Shown: piece by piece, positions 25,271-37,434 of the stretch | How positions within the stretch are numbered: position 1 is the first letter of the stretch | How the letters are laid out: the number at the start of each line of letters is the position of its first letter | Origin: Fagopyrum homotropicum | Lineage: Eukaryota; Streptophyta; Magnoliopsida; Caryophyllales; Polygonaceae | Direction of reading: 5' to 3' | NCBI GenBank assembly: GCA_033239125.1 | Contig: BSWB01000004.1 | Coordinates: forward strand, 141,492,926-141,556,925 | Length of the DNA stretch: 64,000 nucleotides | The notes under the pieces: generated by a model | The model's input: the letters and a program-made list of their open reading frames with translations, nothing else | Databases searched by the model: none | Told to the model about the DNA's origin: nothing | Position numbers and translations under genes: made by a program

Positions 25271-26620
25271 GGGATTGAGAGGTGAATAACGAATTTGAAA
25301 AATCGAGAATTGAGAATACGAGATTAAACACATGACAATCTAGAGAGTAGTATTTGTCATTTCGTATTCAATTCAATGGTTAGTATTAAAGTAGGATAGA
25401 AGATCAAAGTAAGTCCAATGTAAGTGTTTGTTCTATTGAGAGAGTAGTATTTGGTCATAATCCAACGCCTCACTCAATCATTAACAATAACAATGACATG
25501 CTATTGAACAAGCAATATACTTAGACATCACAAGAGTTCAAACTTTTGAATCTATAACTTTTTTCGACATTTGTTCTGTTTTTCAAACAATTAGCACATC
25601 CAAAAAGATAAAAAGTTGGTGGGTTAACCATGTAAAAATGTAAAAATAAAATCGGACTGCTAAATACACGACGTCAGATTTACTAATGATATATAGTCTG
25701 ATGCGTAGGCCATTAGTTTGATGTGCATTGCAATTGTTTGTCAGCATATGGGCCTAACGCGCACCGCAACTGCAAGTCAAAGCTTGCCTTAATAAACGCG
25801 AACAGTCCACCGCCCACGCCTCACAAACGCAAAGCAAAACCGAAGAAGACAAGTGAGTATTGAATATTTTTTATCAAATCTGATCCAAATGGAAGGAGAT
25901 GGGAACCTTGGTGGTAAAGGTGGTCGCCCATTCGAAAGACGCAAGAAACCAATGGAAGATGTAAATTAAATACGAGTTTTGTTTTCGGTTTGTTTTTCAT
26001 TTACATGAAATAGATTTCCGGAAGTTCATTTCGTGTTCATGCCATTTTGTTTCATGTTCATATCATTCAAATATAATTTAAAAAGATATTTCGTACTCTC
26101 ATAATATCTATTTTAAAATAAAATTATGAAGTTTTACTAAATGAGTTCATATCATTTCCCTTAGCCCTAGTTATCCGTTGAACGAAAATTACATAGAGCA
26201 AATATTTCGCAAGTCGTAGTCCGCGTGATGCCAAGATCCTGACGCTTAGTCACGATGCGCGTCAAACCAAGACCTTGTCAACAATCGTTGACCATCCACA
26301 ACTTGTTCTATCATTGGTCATTGATGGTCCATAGTTTCAATGTCAACCATAGTTAATGGTATAAATTCTTATTTTATAAACAAAATAATATTTTAAAAAA
26401 TAAATAAAAATATTTTGTAATCAATTGATTAGAAATTTTAATTTTATAATTTAACTTAGTTAAAAAATTGAGGCACGCAAAAACATCTATATATCTAGGG
26501 ACGTGAATTTCCCATATACCTTCAGTTTTTCAAGTTTTTAATGAAAATATAATGAGGATTCGAAGTGTGAGTTTACTAACAAAATAAAATTTACGGACAG
26601 ATTTGTGAAATATTATAATT
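25271..26620. other. Intergenic DNA, no gene supported
   Basis: AT-rich apart from about 25740-25930. An ATG at 25889 opens 26 codons with Gly/Arg/Lys-rich content; too short and without context to call. Confidence 0.5.
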
Positions 26621-26630
26621 TCGTGGTTCT

Positions 26631-26638
26631 TTCTCGAA
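26631..26638 (+). promoter_or_regulatory. Possible minimal heat-shock element
   Basis: TTCTCGAA matches two inverted nTTCnn/GAAn units about 80 bp upstream of the TATA box of the chaperone gene. Functional HSEs normally have three or more units, so this is a weak candidate. Confidence 0.3.
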
Positions 26639-26714
26639 AATATACGCCTTTCATTTTGAAAAAGAAATATCTCAAATTAGGTGACTGGGGTACGGCTGTG
26701 CTTCCCTGGTATGA

Positions 26715-26721
26715 TATATAA
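26715..26721 (+). promoter_or_regulatory. TATA box of the Hsp110 gene
   Basis: TATATAA is followed by a CA-rich likely start region and a 5'-UTR exon that ends at a GTAACC donor at 26934. Confidence 0.5.
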
Positions 26722-26933
26722 CTGAAAACACTCTTCACAAAAGAAAAACAAATAAACCCTCCTAACTCTCTCCTGAGTCCTTACGATCTCTTCTCTTTCG
26801 TAAGACCATTGCGCATTATTCCCAACAGCGGAAGTGCTTTGTCTGCCTGCAAATTCCTAAAACTACCGACGCCGCCTCTTCTTCAGATCCAGTAGCATCC
26901 GTCCAGTCGCTGGTCCGTTGCTATCTTGAAGAG

Positions 26934-27858
26934 GTAACCCCCGATCGTACAAAAAGCGACTCCTTTCTCTTCCGATCTCATTTTTTTTTTATTTGGTTGA
27001 GTTTCTCATGTTTGGATTGTAATTTCTGATCTATTGCTTGTCATCGGTCTAGATTCGAGCATTTTTAGGCGAATTGCGGTTTATCGCGTTTGCATTTTGA
27101 ACTGTCTAGTGGTTGGATTGTTCTGTTGGTTTTATGATTTGAATTTTACATGCTAGTTATCTTTTCAAGGTTGTGTGTTCTTTATGCGCTTTGCTCCTTG
27201 TAAGTTTAAGGTCGTAGATTATGCGATTTGAATTCAGTGTGAGAAAGTTGAAGGGTTTTTAACTACAAATCTGCTACTGTGTAATTCAAGGTCGTAGATT
27301 ATGTGATTTGAATTCAGTGTGAGAATGTCATTGGTTTTACAATTCCATAGAGTTCATGCTGGTGGATTTTAGTATAATTGGTGTCTTATGTGTGATGTTT
27401 TTTAACCAGTGAGCATCATTTGACGTGCAAATGAATTCTGTTTCTGGGCTTGAGTAGTAGAGGCAGAATCAGGCACACCCACTCTTTTGCATTGCTTAAC
27501 CTGCATTGTTTGTCATGTGCCATTTGGCCTCTATCTAACTAGATAAACAAAATGTATCTAGTTTCTTTTGCTTATTCCAAAGTTTCAAGGTGCACATCAG
27601 TGTAGAGAAACGGGTAACCATTTCTTAACTTTCTCGTCTCTTTTGTGAAGTCTGACGTTAGTTGACTTTTATTAATACTTTGTAAGAGATATATGATTGC
27701 TAGTTCAGTCTTACATTGTATATGAACGTATATTAACTCAAGCAGAATTCAATAGTCCTTGACATGGTTAACTGGTTAATTGAAGCTGTGCTGCCAAATT
27801 GATATACTGGTGAATAGTGTGATTTAATTTACTTGTTCTTGTATTTTTCCTTGATTAG
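26934..27858 (+). other. 5'-UTR intron of the Hsp110 gene (about 925 bp)
   Basis: The donor GAG|GTAACC follows 26933 and the T-rich acceptor TTGATTAG ends at 27858, 29 bp before the start codon. The segment is T-rich and non-coding. A leader intron is common in plant chaperone and translation genes and often raises expression. Confidence 0.6.
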
Positions 27859-27887
27859 GTTAGGTGGACTAGTTTGTCAATCTAAAG

Positions 27888-30800
27888 ATGAGTGTGGTTG
27901 GATTTGATTTCGGCAATGAGAGTGGTGTTGTTGCTGTTGCAAGACAGAGAGGGATAGATGTCGTTCTTAATGATGAGTCAAAGCGGGAAACACCTGCTAT
28001 TGTCTCCTTTGGTGAAAAGCAACGTTTTATTGGAACAGCAGGAGCTGCCTCAACAATGATGAACCCCAAGAACTCCATTTCACAGATAAAGCGCTTAATA
28101 GGCCGTCCATTTTCTGATCCAGAGCTGCAGCATGACCTCAAAGCATTGCCATTTCTTGTTACCGAGGGACCTGATGGATTTCCCTTGATCCATGCCAGAT
28201 ACCTGGGAGAGGCAAAAACATTCACCCCAACCCAAGTGTTGGCTATGGTATTTTCAGATTTGAAAGGCATTGCTGAGAAGAATCTTAATGCTGCAGTTGT
28301 GGACTGTTGTATTGGGATTCCTATATACTTCACTGATCTTCAGCGGCGAGCTGTGTTGGATGCTGCTACCATTGTTGGTCTTCATCCTCTACAATTGATA
28401 CATGAAACTACAGCAACTGCATTGGCTTATGGAATCTATAAGACAGACTTGCCTGAGAACGATCAACTTAACATTGCTTTTGTTGACATTGGTCATGCTA
28501 GCATGCAGGTCTGCATAGCTGGTTTTAGGAAAGGCCAACTCAAGATTTTGGCTCATTCATTTGATCGCTGCCTTGGTGGACGAGACTTTGATGAGGTTCT
28601 TTTCAGGCATTTTGCTGCCAAATTTAAGGAAGAGTATAGAATTGACGTGGTTCAGAATGCAAGAGCATGTCTCAGGCTAAGGGCAGGGTGTGAAAAATTG
28701 AAGAAAATTCTTAGTGCCAATCCTGAAGCACCCCTGAATATTGAATGCCTAATGGAGGATAAAGATGTTAGGGGACATATTAAGAGGGACGAGTTTGAGC
28801 AGATCAGTATGCCAATATTAGAGAGAGTAAAGAAACCCTTGGATCGAGCGCTTGCAGAAGCAGGTCTCTCTGTTGAAAGTATCCATGCAGTCGAGGTTGT
28901 TGGATCTGGATCACGGGTTCCTGCTATTATGAAGATTTTGACTGAGTATTTCCGCAAGGAGCCTCGGCGTACAATGAATGCCAGTGAATGTGTTGCTAAG
29001 GGTTCTGCTCTACAGTGCGCCATTCTCAGTCCCACATTCAAAGTTAGAGAGTTCCAGGTAACAATCCACTACTTCGTCCATCGAAATCATATGTTTGTTT
29101 CATAGCACTCTACATTGCAATTTGTTGTTTTATGTTATGTGAACTATCAACTATGTCATATCCGTCTCTCATTGTTTAGACTTTAGACTTCCCCTGTTGA
29201 TCTGTAGGAAATAAGAAGTAATAAATTGGATTCCTGTATGATAGTATGAATTATGATAGTATCAACTATCAGGTTGATTCATCAGATCTTTTAGACTAAA
29301 AAAGTGAAGTACTTTCTTGTAAGTTATAAATGTCATGTTGAGATTATTTGTTATCAGAGTTCATTATTTGCTTTCGTTGCAACAGATGTAGTTGCTGCCC
29401 TTGCTAAATCCCGTTTTATCATTGATATCAATATACATCATTGCCCAATGTTTAAAGATCATACTGTTTGGATATTCTCGAGTTTTCCATCTTTGAGATG
29501 TGATGGATTTGCTATGGTAGATCAAACAAATCTCTGTTTCTTATGTTATAGTAGGCTTTTGATGGCAGTTCAAGAAACTTTTGTATTCTTTGTGATATAG
29601 AACTTGGCAATTAACGATAAAGCTTTTTATATACCTGAGGTTAGGTCCTTTAGGAGTATTACATGATTCAGATGTTTATGTAGCCTCACTTGTATCACAG
29701 GGATACTTGTTTTTGTTAAAGAAAATTATATTAATCAAAAGTTTGGGGTCCGATTGGCTTCACTAGTTCCATGACTTCGCTTTAAGTACATGTAGGGAGG
29801 GTATAGAGAAATACACTGCATTTTGCTTTCAGCAACTCATTCTAAGATAGGATTAACCCAATAGTGACAAACATTTGCAGGTTAATGAGAGTTTTCCCTT
29901 TGCAATCTCCTTGTCATGGAAAGGTTCAACCCCTGATTCCAAATCCGGAGGAGCTGAAAGTCAACAGAACACCATTGTTTTCCCAAAGGGGAATCCAATT
30001 CCTAGTGTGAAGGCCCTGACTTTCTATCGATCGGGTACATTCACAGTTGATGTCCAATACGCTGATGTCAGTGAGCTGCAAGCTTCTGCCAAAATCAGCA
30101 CATATACGGTTTGTAGTACTTGATATACTAATGAGTCTTAATCTTTTCGCTGTACAAAACCGTTTGTGCTTTCCCCTAATTATCATGTCAATCAAGTTAT
30201 GGATGAAAGAAAACTATTAGCAACGCACAAGTAAATCAGACCTCATATCAATGTCTGACTAATTAATGTGAATAATTTATGGTCATGATACAAGAGTAAA
30301 CTTTCATATAAAAATCATCTGTTTCATTGCTATAACACGAGGTTATGAATTAATATTCCATTTTGATGAACAATTAATTCTTTGATCAAATATTCTGGAA
30401 ATTAACGGAGGATTGTGACCACTTTTACAAATTAACAGCCACTGCAGTAACTGGTGCAACAACCAGAATCTATCGAAATATGAATGAAATTCGTGTAGAA
30501 CTTGAGGAGCAAAAGAATAAAGCGAATCAATCAGTGATACACTGCACTTGGATGAGAAGAAAGATTGTTTCGCAAGATGGTTGGAACTAGGAGTCCAGAG
30601 ACATACCTCTCCTATATAGAAAAATGTTTCTCTCCTTAATCTGGTCGATAAAAGCATGACCTAGCATATACAAACATGATAATAATCTGCTTGTCTCTAG
30701 TAAAAACTTCCCATCCAATAGGTGGTTAGTGTTTAGCACTGAAATTCTAGCTATCTATCTTTTAGTTACTTTAAAATATAATAATTGATGTTTAAATAAA

Positions 30801-32986
30801 ATTACAGATTGGCCCCTTCCAATCTACAACTGGTCAACGGTCAAAGTTGAAGGTGAAAGCACGACTGAGCTTGCATGGCATTGTTTCTGTTGAATCTGCA
30901 ACGGTGAGTGTTGAACCCTGATTTGATTTGATTTGATTTTTTTTTAAAATTTCTGATTATGAAATGTGGTTTACATGTACCTTGCAATTTCAGCTCTTAG
31001 AGGAAGAGGATATCGAGGTTCCAGTGGTGAAAGAGTCTTTAAAAGATACTGCAATGGAGACTGATGAAGTGTCAAATGTAGCTGCTCGTCCAGGTCCCTC
31101 TGAGGCTGATATCAATATGCAATATGCCAAGGGTGCTGGTGAAAGTCAAGGGGTTGAAAATGGTGTGCCAGAGTCAGGGGAGAAGCCTGTGCAGATGGAA
31201 ACAGATTCCAAGGTATTATTCTATTAGGACATTTTTCAGACTTCTATACCTACCTATTATGACATATAAAGATAATAATATAGAATGTAAGGGATGTTCT
31301 GGATAGGGACCATAAACTAGTAAATTATTACATCAAATTAGGTTGAAATTTTTTTATGTACAATATGAAGTCTAATATTGCCATTATATAATTTATATGT
31401 CATGCCTTAGTCACATCTTTTTATCGTAGTGGGAACTCTCCTTATGAATCATTCTAATTCCTTACACATGTTACTTTTGTCTCTTGATGTAAAGTGTGGT
31501 TATATTGCATATAATGCAGGCAGAGGCTCCAAAGAAGAAGGTTAAAAAAACAAATATTCCTGTATCAGAGACCATAAATGGTGCTTTGTTGCCTGGAGAT
31601 TTGCAGAAGGCAGTTGAAAAAGAGTTTGAAATGGCTCTTCAGGATCGTGTGATGGAAGAGACAAAAGACAAAAAGAATGCTGTGGAGGCCTATGTTTATG
31701 AGATGAGGAATAAGGTATATGATTCTTATATTTTTCTTTCTGCCTTCGCTTAATGGTATATGTTTTTTTGGTGTCTCGATGACAATTTATTAGCTTTGAA
31801 ATTTTAAACAATAGCCATTTCATGTGTTTTGAAGATAAATTTTGCTTTTTAGAAATTAAAAAAAAATGTAGCTTTGGTTTTAATTGCATTTGTCAATCAT
31901 TTTTTGACATGGAACTAGCTCAATGACAAATTGGAGGAGTTTGTTACTCCTGCGGAAAAGGAAGAATTCTTGGCCAAACTTCAAGAGGTAGAGGATTGGT
32001 TGTATGAGGATGGAGAAGATGAGACAAAGGGTGTGTATGTTGCCAAACTTGAGGAGCTGAAAAAGGTAAATGATTAATATACTTGAGTTTCTCTTTTGAT
32101 TTTACATGGTGGATAATTCCGTCTTCATAATGTAAATAAAAAAATATGCAGCAAGGTGATCCTATGGAGGTGCGATATAAAGAGTACACAGAGCGTGGAG
32201 CTGTTTTTGATCAACTTGATTACTGCATTAGCAGCTACAGAAAAGCAGCCATGACATCTGATGCTAAATTTGATCATATTGACATTGCTGAGAAGCAGAA
32301 GGTTAGGCATAATCCATCTTCAGCTCCCTAGCAGGTTTGATATAAAATATCTATAGATGAAGCATTGGTACAATTTTAATCCGTTTCTTTTGTGTCTGGC
32401 ACTATTTACAGGTCCTAAATGAATGTGTGGAGGCTGAAGCATGGCTGAGAGAGAAGAAGCAGCAACAGGATGCACTTCCCAAACACGCAAATCCTTGTGT
32501 ACTGTCAGCTGATATCAGAAAGAAGGCTGAAGCTGTTGACAGGTAACTATAACTGGATTGTTACTGCTAGATGCACATGCTTTGTATTTTAGTAATTGCA
32601 ATGCTTGTTGCAAATTTGCAATGATGCCAACACTCAGTTTGTGAGGTTCGAGAGGATATGATGAATTAATTCCACTGTTTTCAAATGGGCAGAACAGTGT
32701 AAACAAGGTTGATATGGAAAATGAAATAGGTTGGCGCAAGGATATGATGAATTAATTCCCTCTTCTTAAGAATTGACAACCTGGTTTTGTCATTTACAGG
32801 TTCTGCAGGCCGATCCTGACAAAGACAAAGCCAGCACCGCCAAAGCCCGCTCAACCAGCTCAGTCCAACGAGACCCAATCCCAATCCCAATCCCAAGGTG
32901 GAGAAGCTAGCAACGATAACTCAACAGATGGCAACGAGGCTTCTCCTGAAGAGCCCATGGAGACGGAAGCCACGTCTGCTGCATGA
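27888..32986 (+). CDS. HSP70-15-like: Hsp110-class chaperone, HSP70-14/15 type, 9 coding exons
   Basis: Exons: 27888-29057, 29881-30108, 30808-30903, 30994-31212, 31520-31714, 31919-32065, 32152-32301, 32412-32542, 32800-32986; all introns are GT-AG and in frame (840 aa). The N-terminal actin-like ATPase domain starts MSVVGFDFGNESG, where the Hsp110 class has N-E-S instead of the G-T-T/S of canonical Hsp70. FVDIGHASMQV and VVGSGSRVPAI form the phosphate-2 and adenosine motifs. A substrate-binding beta domain and an acidic linker follow (exon 4: LLEEEDIEVPVVKES and several Glu/Asp runs), then a long helical C domain with DWLYEDGEDE, ending in a Gln/Ser-rich and acidic tail. There is no ER signal or KDEL, so it is cytosolic/nuclear. 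Hsp110 proteins act as nucleotide-exchange factors for Hsp70 and hold unfolded clients. Length and exon count agree with Arabidopsis HSP70-14/15. Confidence 0.96.
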
Positions 32987-33606
32987 ATCTGAGAACTCTA
33001 CAGATTTGTATACGGAAGACGGTTGGTGAGTCTACGGAAGGACGTGTTGCTCAATTTTTGAGTACGCCCCATTTTTACAGGGCTTGGCATCTTTATGATG
33101 CTTCTTGGGGGATTATGAAGTGTTTATTTCCATTATACCAAGTTTTTAGGCTTGTCAGCCAGGTTTTAAGATTATTAACTTAGGGAAAATTTTGGGTCCT
33201 CTATTTTACAAAATTTATGGGAGGACCAACTGTTGTTTGATGTGTTTGGAAAATTTTGTTTTTGTGGTCTAAAAAAAGTTCAGTTGGCTTGAAGAACTTG
33301 GGCACTTGAAATTTATTCAACCCTGGCAGCTCTCTGCGGTGCATCATATTTGACCAGCCCGAGTAAGTCAAAAATGGCAAACCATTAGCTTGTTACTGTC
33401 TTCTGTCACGTTGGACGAAATCAGTGAGCAGCTGCTAAAATTAGACTACTGAGGATACAATGACAACCTGGTTTGATATTGATATAGACACAATAAGAGA
33501 TCAACATGTAAATGCTACTGAGAGGATCAATAAAATTTGACTCAATAGTGTTACAGACCATTACTAAGACTTGAGGAAACAATCTCTCTATGTACTTTCA
33601 CGTTTC
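32987..33606. other. Hsp110 3' UTR and the gap to the convergent small gene
   Basis: The chaperone's 3' UTR probably occupies the first 200-300 bp. The remainder lies between two convergent genes and holds nothing else recognisable. Confidence 0.5.
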
Positions 33607-33960
33607 TCAACTTACGAACATCTTTGATGATCTCCCAGCAAACCGAGCAGAGAAGCTTCTAGACAGGTTTTCGGGCTCCTCCCGTCTGGACTCCTCGTCG
33701 TCAAAGTTCTGAGAGTACGTGTAAAGGTCGTAGTGATCGTGAGGAGGAGGAGCTGTGCAACTAAAGACCTTGTGCTTCTCCTTCTGAAACTTTCTCCTTA
33801 GGTTGGTGAAGAAGGTTTGCATCTTTGTCGACCTTGGTTTGACCGCCTCTACCGCCACAAAAGCTTCGTACTTGCGGTGCTTCGAGAAGCTCCTTCCGAA
33901 AGGAGTAACCGGGTCATGGTGGTTTTGGTAGCTTACACTTCTCCAAAGTTTCATGGCCAT
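33607..33960 (-). CDS. Small basic plant protein of unknown function, 117 aa
   Basis: A single-exon frame starts MAMKLWRSVSYQ and ends SKMFVS. It is rich in Arg/Lys/Ser with a basic central segment, MQTFFTNLRRKFQKEKHK, a His/Pro patch (APPPHDHYDLYTYSQNF) and a Ser/Arg-rich tail (LSRSFSARFAGRSSKMF). There is no signal peptide or membrane segment. I recognise no domain; it resembles the many short plant-specific proteins annotated as uncharacterised. A TATATAT word on the minus strand at 33992-33998 lies about 32 bp upstream of the ATG, which would leave almost no leader if used. The gene converges with the chaperone. Codon use and the absence of repeat sequence support a real gene, but expression is unproved. 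Confidence 0.65.
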   Translation of the reverse strand: MAMKLWRSVSYQNHHDPVTPFGRSFSKHRKYEAFVAVEAVKPRSTKMQTFFTNLRRKFQKEKHKVFSCTAPPPHDHYDLYTYSQNFDDEESRREEPENLSRSFSARFAGRSSKMFVS

Positions 33961-34219
33961 GGTTGTAGCCAGAGCTTTGATGGGGAAAGAATATATATTG
34001 CAGTCTTGATGAAGTTGGGTTTAATGTGTACATACACTGTATTAAATGAAAGAAAAACCTAACAAATTTATTCCAATCATTTTTTTGACTACACATTTTT
34101 AATTGAAAACTATGCACCATTTTTTTGACTTATAGGCAAATACTCATTTACATAAAAATCAAATAAGACAACTAACAAATATTAATATTAAGATAGTAAA
34201 CTATGCCATTTTTCAGGGT

Positions 34220-34545
34220 ACTGTGCCGCCACGCAGTAAAGCTATCTTTGTTGCCATGAAAGTACATGAAATGGCCAATGCATGGAAGTGCAACCACAAC
34301 TCTATCGTCCGGCATGGGACTTAGGTATACGAAATACTGAAGTCGAGATTGATGCACAATTAGTTGTGAAGCTAGTAGAGAGCCTTATTTCCCCTCAACA
34401 TTCACTCTTTAGCCTGGTTGATAAATATAAGGCTTTTTTTGTAGAGATTGAACATCCAATTTCGACATATGTACCGCAAAGCTAATACTTCGGTTGATTT
34501 TTTAGCGTCTTTTATCATAGATTTTTCTTTTTGGTTTCACATTTA
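34220..34545 (+). pseudogene. LINE RNase H fragment (+)
   Basis: A reading segment with RNTEVEIDAQLVVKLVES, then after a frame change FRHMYRKANTSVDFLASF, matches the second half of RVT_3 RNase H domains of plant LINEs (EVEVDS..VV..., the H.YRE.N..AD.LA tail). It is a short relic with at least one frameshift. Confidence 0.6.
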
Positions 34546-35541
34546 CAACGTCCCTCCTGTGGGTATTCTAAGACTACTAAGTAACAATGTCCGTGGTGTG
34601 GCGAGCATAGGACGGTCAACTGTTAGCTATTTACTCCTAATAAAAATAAAAATGGGGTCTTCCGTGTCATTCTTACCGTCTATCATTTACTATTAGCACA
34701 ATGTCCATGCCTTTGAACAATAAGTTGTGATACTTTAAAACTGATTTAATCTTTAACCGTTTAACCGTTTTGGACGTTGAAAGTCGACGCCCAAAACCCA
34801 AATATTTTCTAAAAAAGGTATTTTAAAAGAAAATGGGCATCGACGTTTGCCGTCTGAGCTCGACGAACGCCGTCGGAATACAAAGTTTTTTTAATTCTTA
34901 GTAAATCAAGGTCTTGTATGTCGCTTTTTCGAAGCTCTTCTATAGAGATTAGTGTGAAAATTTTGGGTAGTTAGGGTTTGGTGGTAAGTAAAACAGTTAT
35001 CTTTCCCACATAGCTACTAGAGCATGTTCATTTTCAAAGAGTTGGGCGTTTGGGCCTATCAGTAAAGCCGATGAAGATTTAAAAACCTTGCCTCATATAG
35101 CTTCCATTTATACACAAATTCGAGAGATAGTTGAGTTGATGGAGAAACATGTCAGCCTGAGCTTGGAAGCGTTGGAGCATAGCGACAACAAAAAGAAGAA
35201 CATTCAATCTTCCACAGGGAAGTAGATGATGAATGATGATGAGTCCAACAATACTTGTATTTGGTTTTATTGGTGTGGGTTGAATAGTATAAAACATTGT
35301 CATACTTTTACGACGATACTTTTTCATATTTATCCAAATAATACTTATTCACAGGCTTATCGTGTGTTGTGTGCCATAATCCATTTTGAACTCAACTCCT
35401 CAAGTCCAAAACACAAGTCATGAAATATATCTTAAACAAATTGACAATTATATGCTAGAATTAAAACTCCCAATTTTTTTTACGTGAGACGCAATTATTA
35501 TAAATATGTTAAACTTGTATACTTTATTTATAGGAATATCA
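34546..35541. other. Intergenic DNA left of the Athila element
   Basis: Nothing definite. A plus-strand frame of about 76 codons closes at a TAG around 35223 and holds a helical, charged segment (QIREIVELMEKHVSLSLEAL) without a known domain. Confidence 0.45.
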
Positions 35542-35549
35542 AGGTATTT

Positions 35550-37307
35550 TGATAGCATGAATTATAGTCTATATTTTGGGGTTTGTTTGGACGTTTTATC
35601 TTCAATAATCTGCATGTTTGTATGTATAATATGTGATTATATTACCATTTTATCTACCTTTGCGGGAATCGAGGTCTACACCTGGTTTTGTTGTAATCGT
35701 AGGTAAAATGGCACGTTTTGCATCAAAAAGGAGCAAAAAGAGCTATGGAGTCATTGGAGTTACATTCAGGAACATAAGGAACCATCCAGGAAGCATAGCC
35801 ATGGATTAGAGATTCACTTTGGACCAGATTTGAGAGATTTCACTTTCAGTTGTGACTCACCTCGGTTGACCATAGATTCACCTCGACCGAGGTGATCCAG
35901 AGAAGTCGACTCGACCGAGGCGAACACCTGGGACGCGGCGGGAATATTTTATTCTTGGCTGAGATCTTTTATCTTTGGAAAGAGATCTTATATTTTTGGG
36001 CTTGGCTCCCGGAAGGAAGAAGATATACTAAATCATATATTTTACCTATTTTTATGGGAAGAGATCTTTCTAAGATATCTTATCTTTGGAGAGTAATTTT
36101 CCTATAAAAAGGGTTGGATTTCCCACAAATCCACATCATGCTATACCACCGATCAGGGTTTATACACCACAGCAGCCATACTCCAGTTGGGAGGTTTGAA
36201 GAACCTTTTTGAAGGTTGAAAGAAGATTGAAGTTTATAGCTTTTATAGCTTTTGAAGGGTTTTTGTAAGATTATCTTAGATCCCCTTCCTTGTTGTCTTG
36301 TCTTGTTGGATTTTTATCCAAGGAACGCTTTTGTTGTGATATTTGATTCAGTTATTGAAGTCTTTTCATTAAATTCTTCTTGTTCAAATACTCACCTTCT
36401 TCCCATATATTTGATTAATACTTTCATGATGATGAGTGGCTAATCTATTTGTGTGATTCTAGGGTGATTGGCTGAAGGTTGTGGGAAAAACAATGATAGA
36501 ATAATCTTAGATTCCAGTAGGACCCTGAAAGTTCGAGTCTTTAACCTTAACCCTAAGCAGCTCGCTCAGTCGATGAACATCTCGGCCGGGGTGGAATTTG
36601 GTTGACCGAGGTGACTTATCTGATCCGAAACTGAGAGTTAAGTGTTAGAGTTTGCTAAATCCTATTCTTATTACACCTTTCCTGATTCAATGCAAGCTTA
36701 GGATGAGACTTACCCGGTAATTCCTTAGTTTGTGTACCTAAGATCATAAGTGTAGGTAATAAAGGTTTGTCCTTTATTGGGGTTTGAGTGTGCTTTCATC
36801 CCATCTTTGTGAGTTAGCCTGAGACTTACCCGGTAAAGGTTGAGTCTATTCCCTTAGATGGTGTGTTAGTTTGAGGTTATAGTTCTTTATCTTAATTCCT
36901 TGAGACTTACCCGATAATAGGAGTTACGGTTTAGGATTAGTGAGTAGTGAGACTTACCCGGTGATCTATTCCACTTTAGTAACACCTTCCCTATGCAAAA
37001 AACTCAACTTTGTCCGCTTATCTTTAGATCTTGAGTTGGAACCACAACTAGATGCTTTAATCCCTAGAATTGCATATTTTCTTTATTGACTTCTATATCA
37101 TCTTTGATTGTTTTGATTACCTTTTATGGTTAGTAATTACTAAAGCATACCGTAATTGGACTTTGTTTCACTAAGTCCTTGTGATCGACCCTTGGAATTC
37201 CTTGCTTTTACTACGATTGACCCGTACACTGCGGGTTCGCATCCTTGTTTTAAGCTTACGTCTAGGGTTATAAATTTAAAGCTTGCACACACCGTTTGGA
37301 GCGAACA
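35550..37307 (+). repeat. Athila 5' LTR (1,758 bp)
   Basis: TGATAGCATGAA...GAGCGAACA. It contains CACCTCGACCGAGGTG at 35879-35894 and four copies of TGAGACTTACCCGGTAA or a variant (36704, 36820, 36901, 36948). CTATAAAAAGG near 36100 is a plausible promoter TATA. Confidence 0.93.
36704..36964 (+). repeat. Four spaced copies of TGAGACTTACCCGGTAA in the LTR
   Basis: Copies start at 36704, 36820, 36901 and 36948; the third reads CCCGATAA and the fourth CCCGGTGA. All four recur in the 3' LTR. Spacing is 116, 81 and 47 bp, so this is not a simple tandem array. Confidence 0.9.
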
Positions 37308-37313
37308 AGTTTT

Positions 37314-37331
37314 TGGCGCCGTTGCCGGGGA
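37314..37331 (+). other. Primer-binding site, tRNA-Asp type
   Basis: TGGCGCCGTTGCCGGGGA is complementary over 18 nt to the 3' end of plant tRNA-Asp(GUC) including CCA. It starts 7 bp after the 5' LTR and sets the plus orientation. Confidence 0.93.
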
Positions 37332-37434
37332 CTTGGTCTAGACCGAGCCGGTTACGGTTTGCTCTTGGGGCACTTGCCCCCGTGTCTACTAACCACTCTA
37401 CTTGAGTGACTTTTGCAGGTTCTTTCTTAGGTTT

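Noticed and set aside
25889..25969. 26-codon Gly/Arg-rich frame (MEGDGNLGGKGGRPFERR)
   Set aside because: Too short, no known family, no supporting context.
34990..35223. Plus-strand frame of about 76 codons with a helical charged stretch
   Set aside because: No domain recognised, no start codon in good context and no neighbouring exons.
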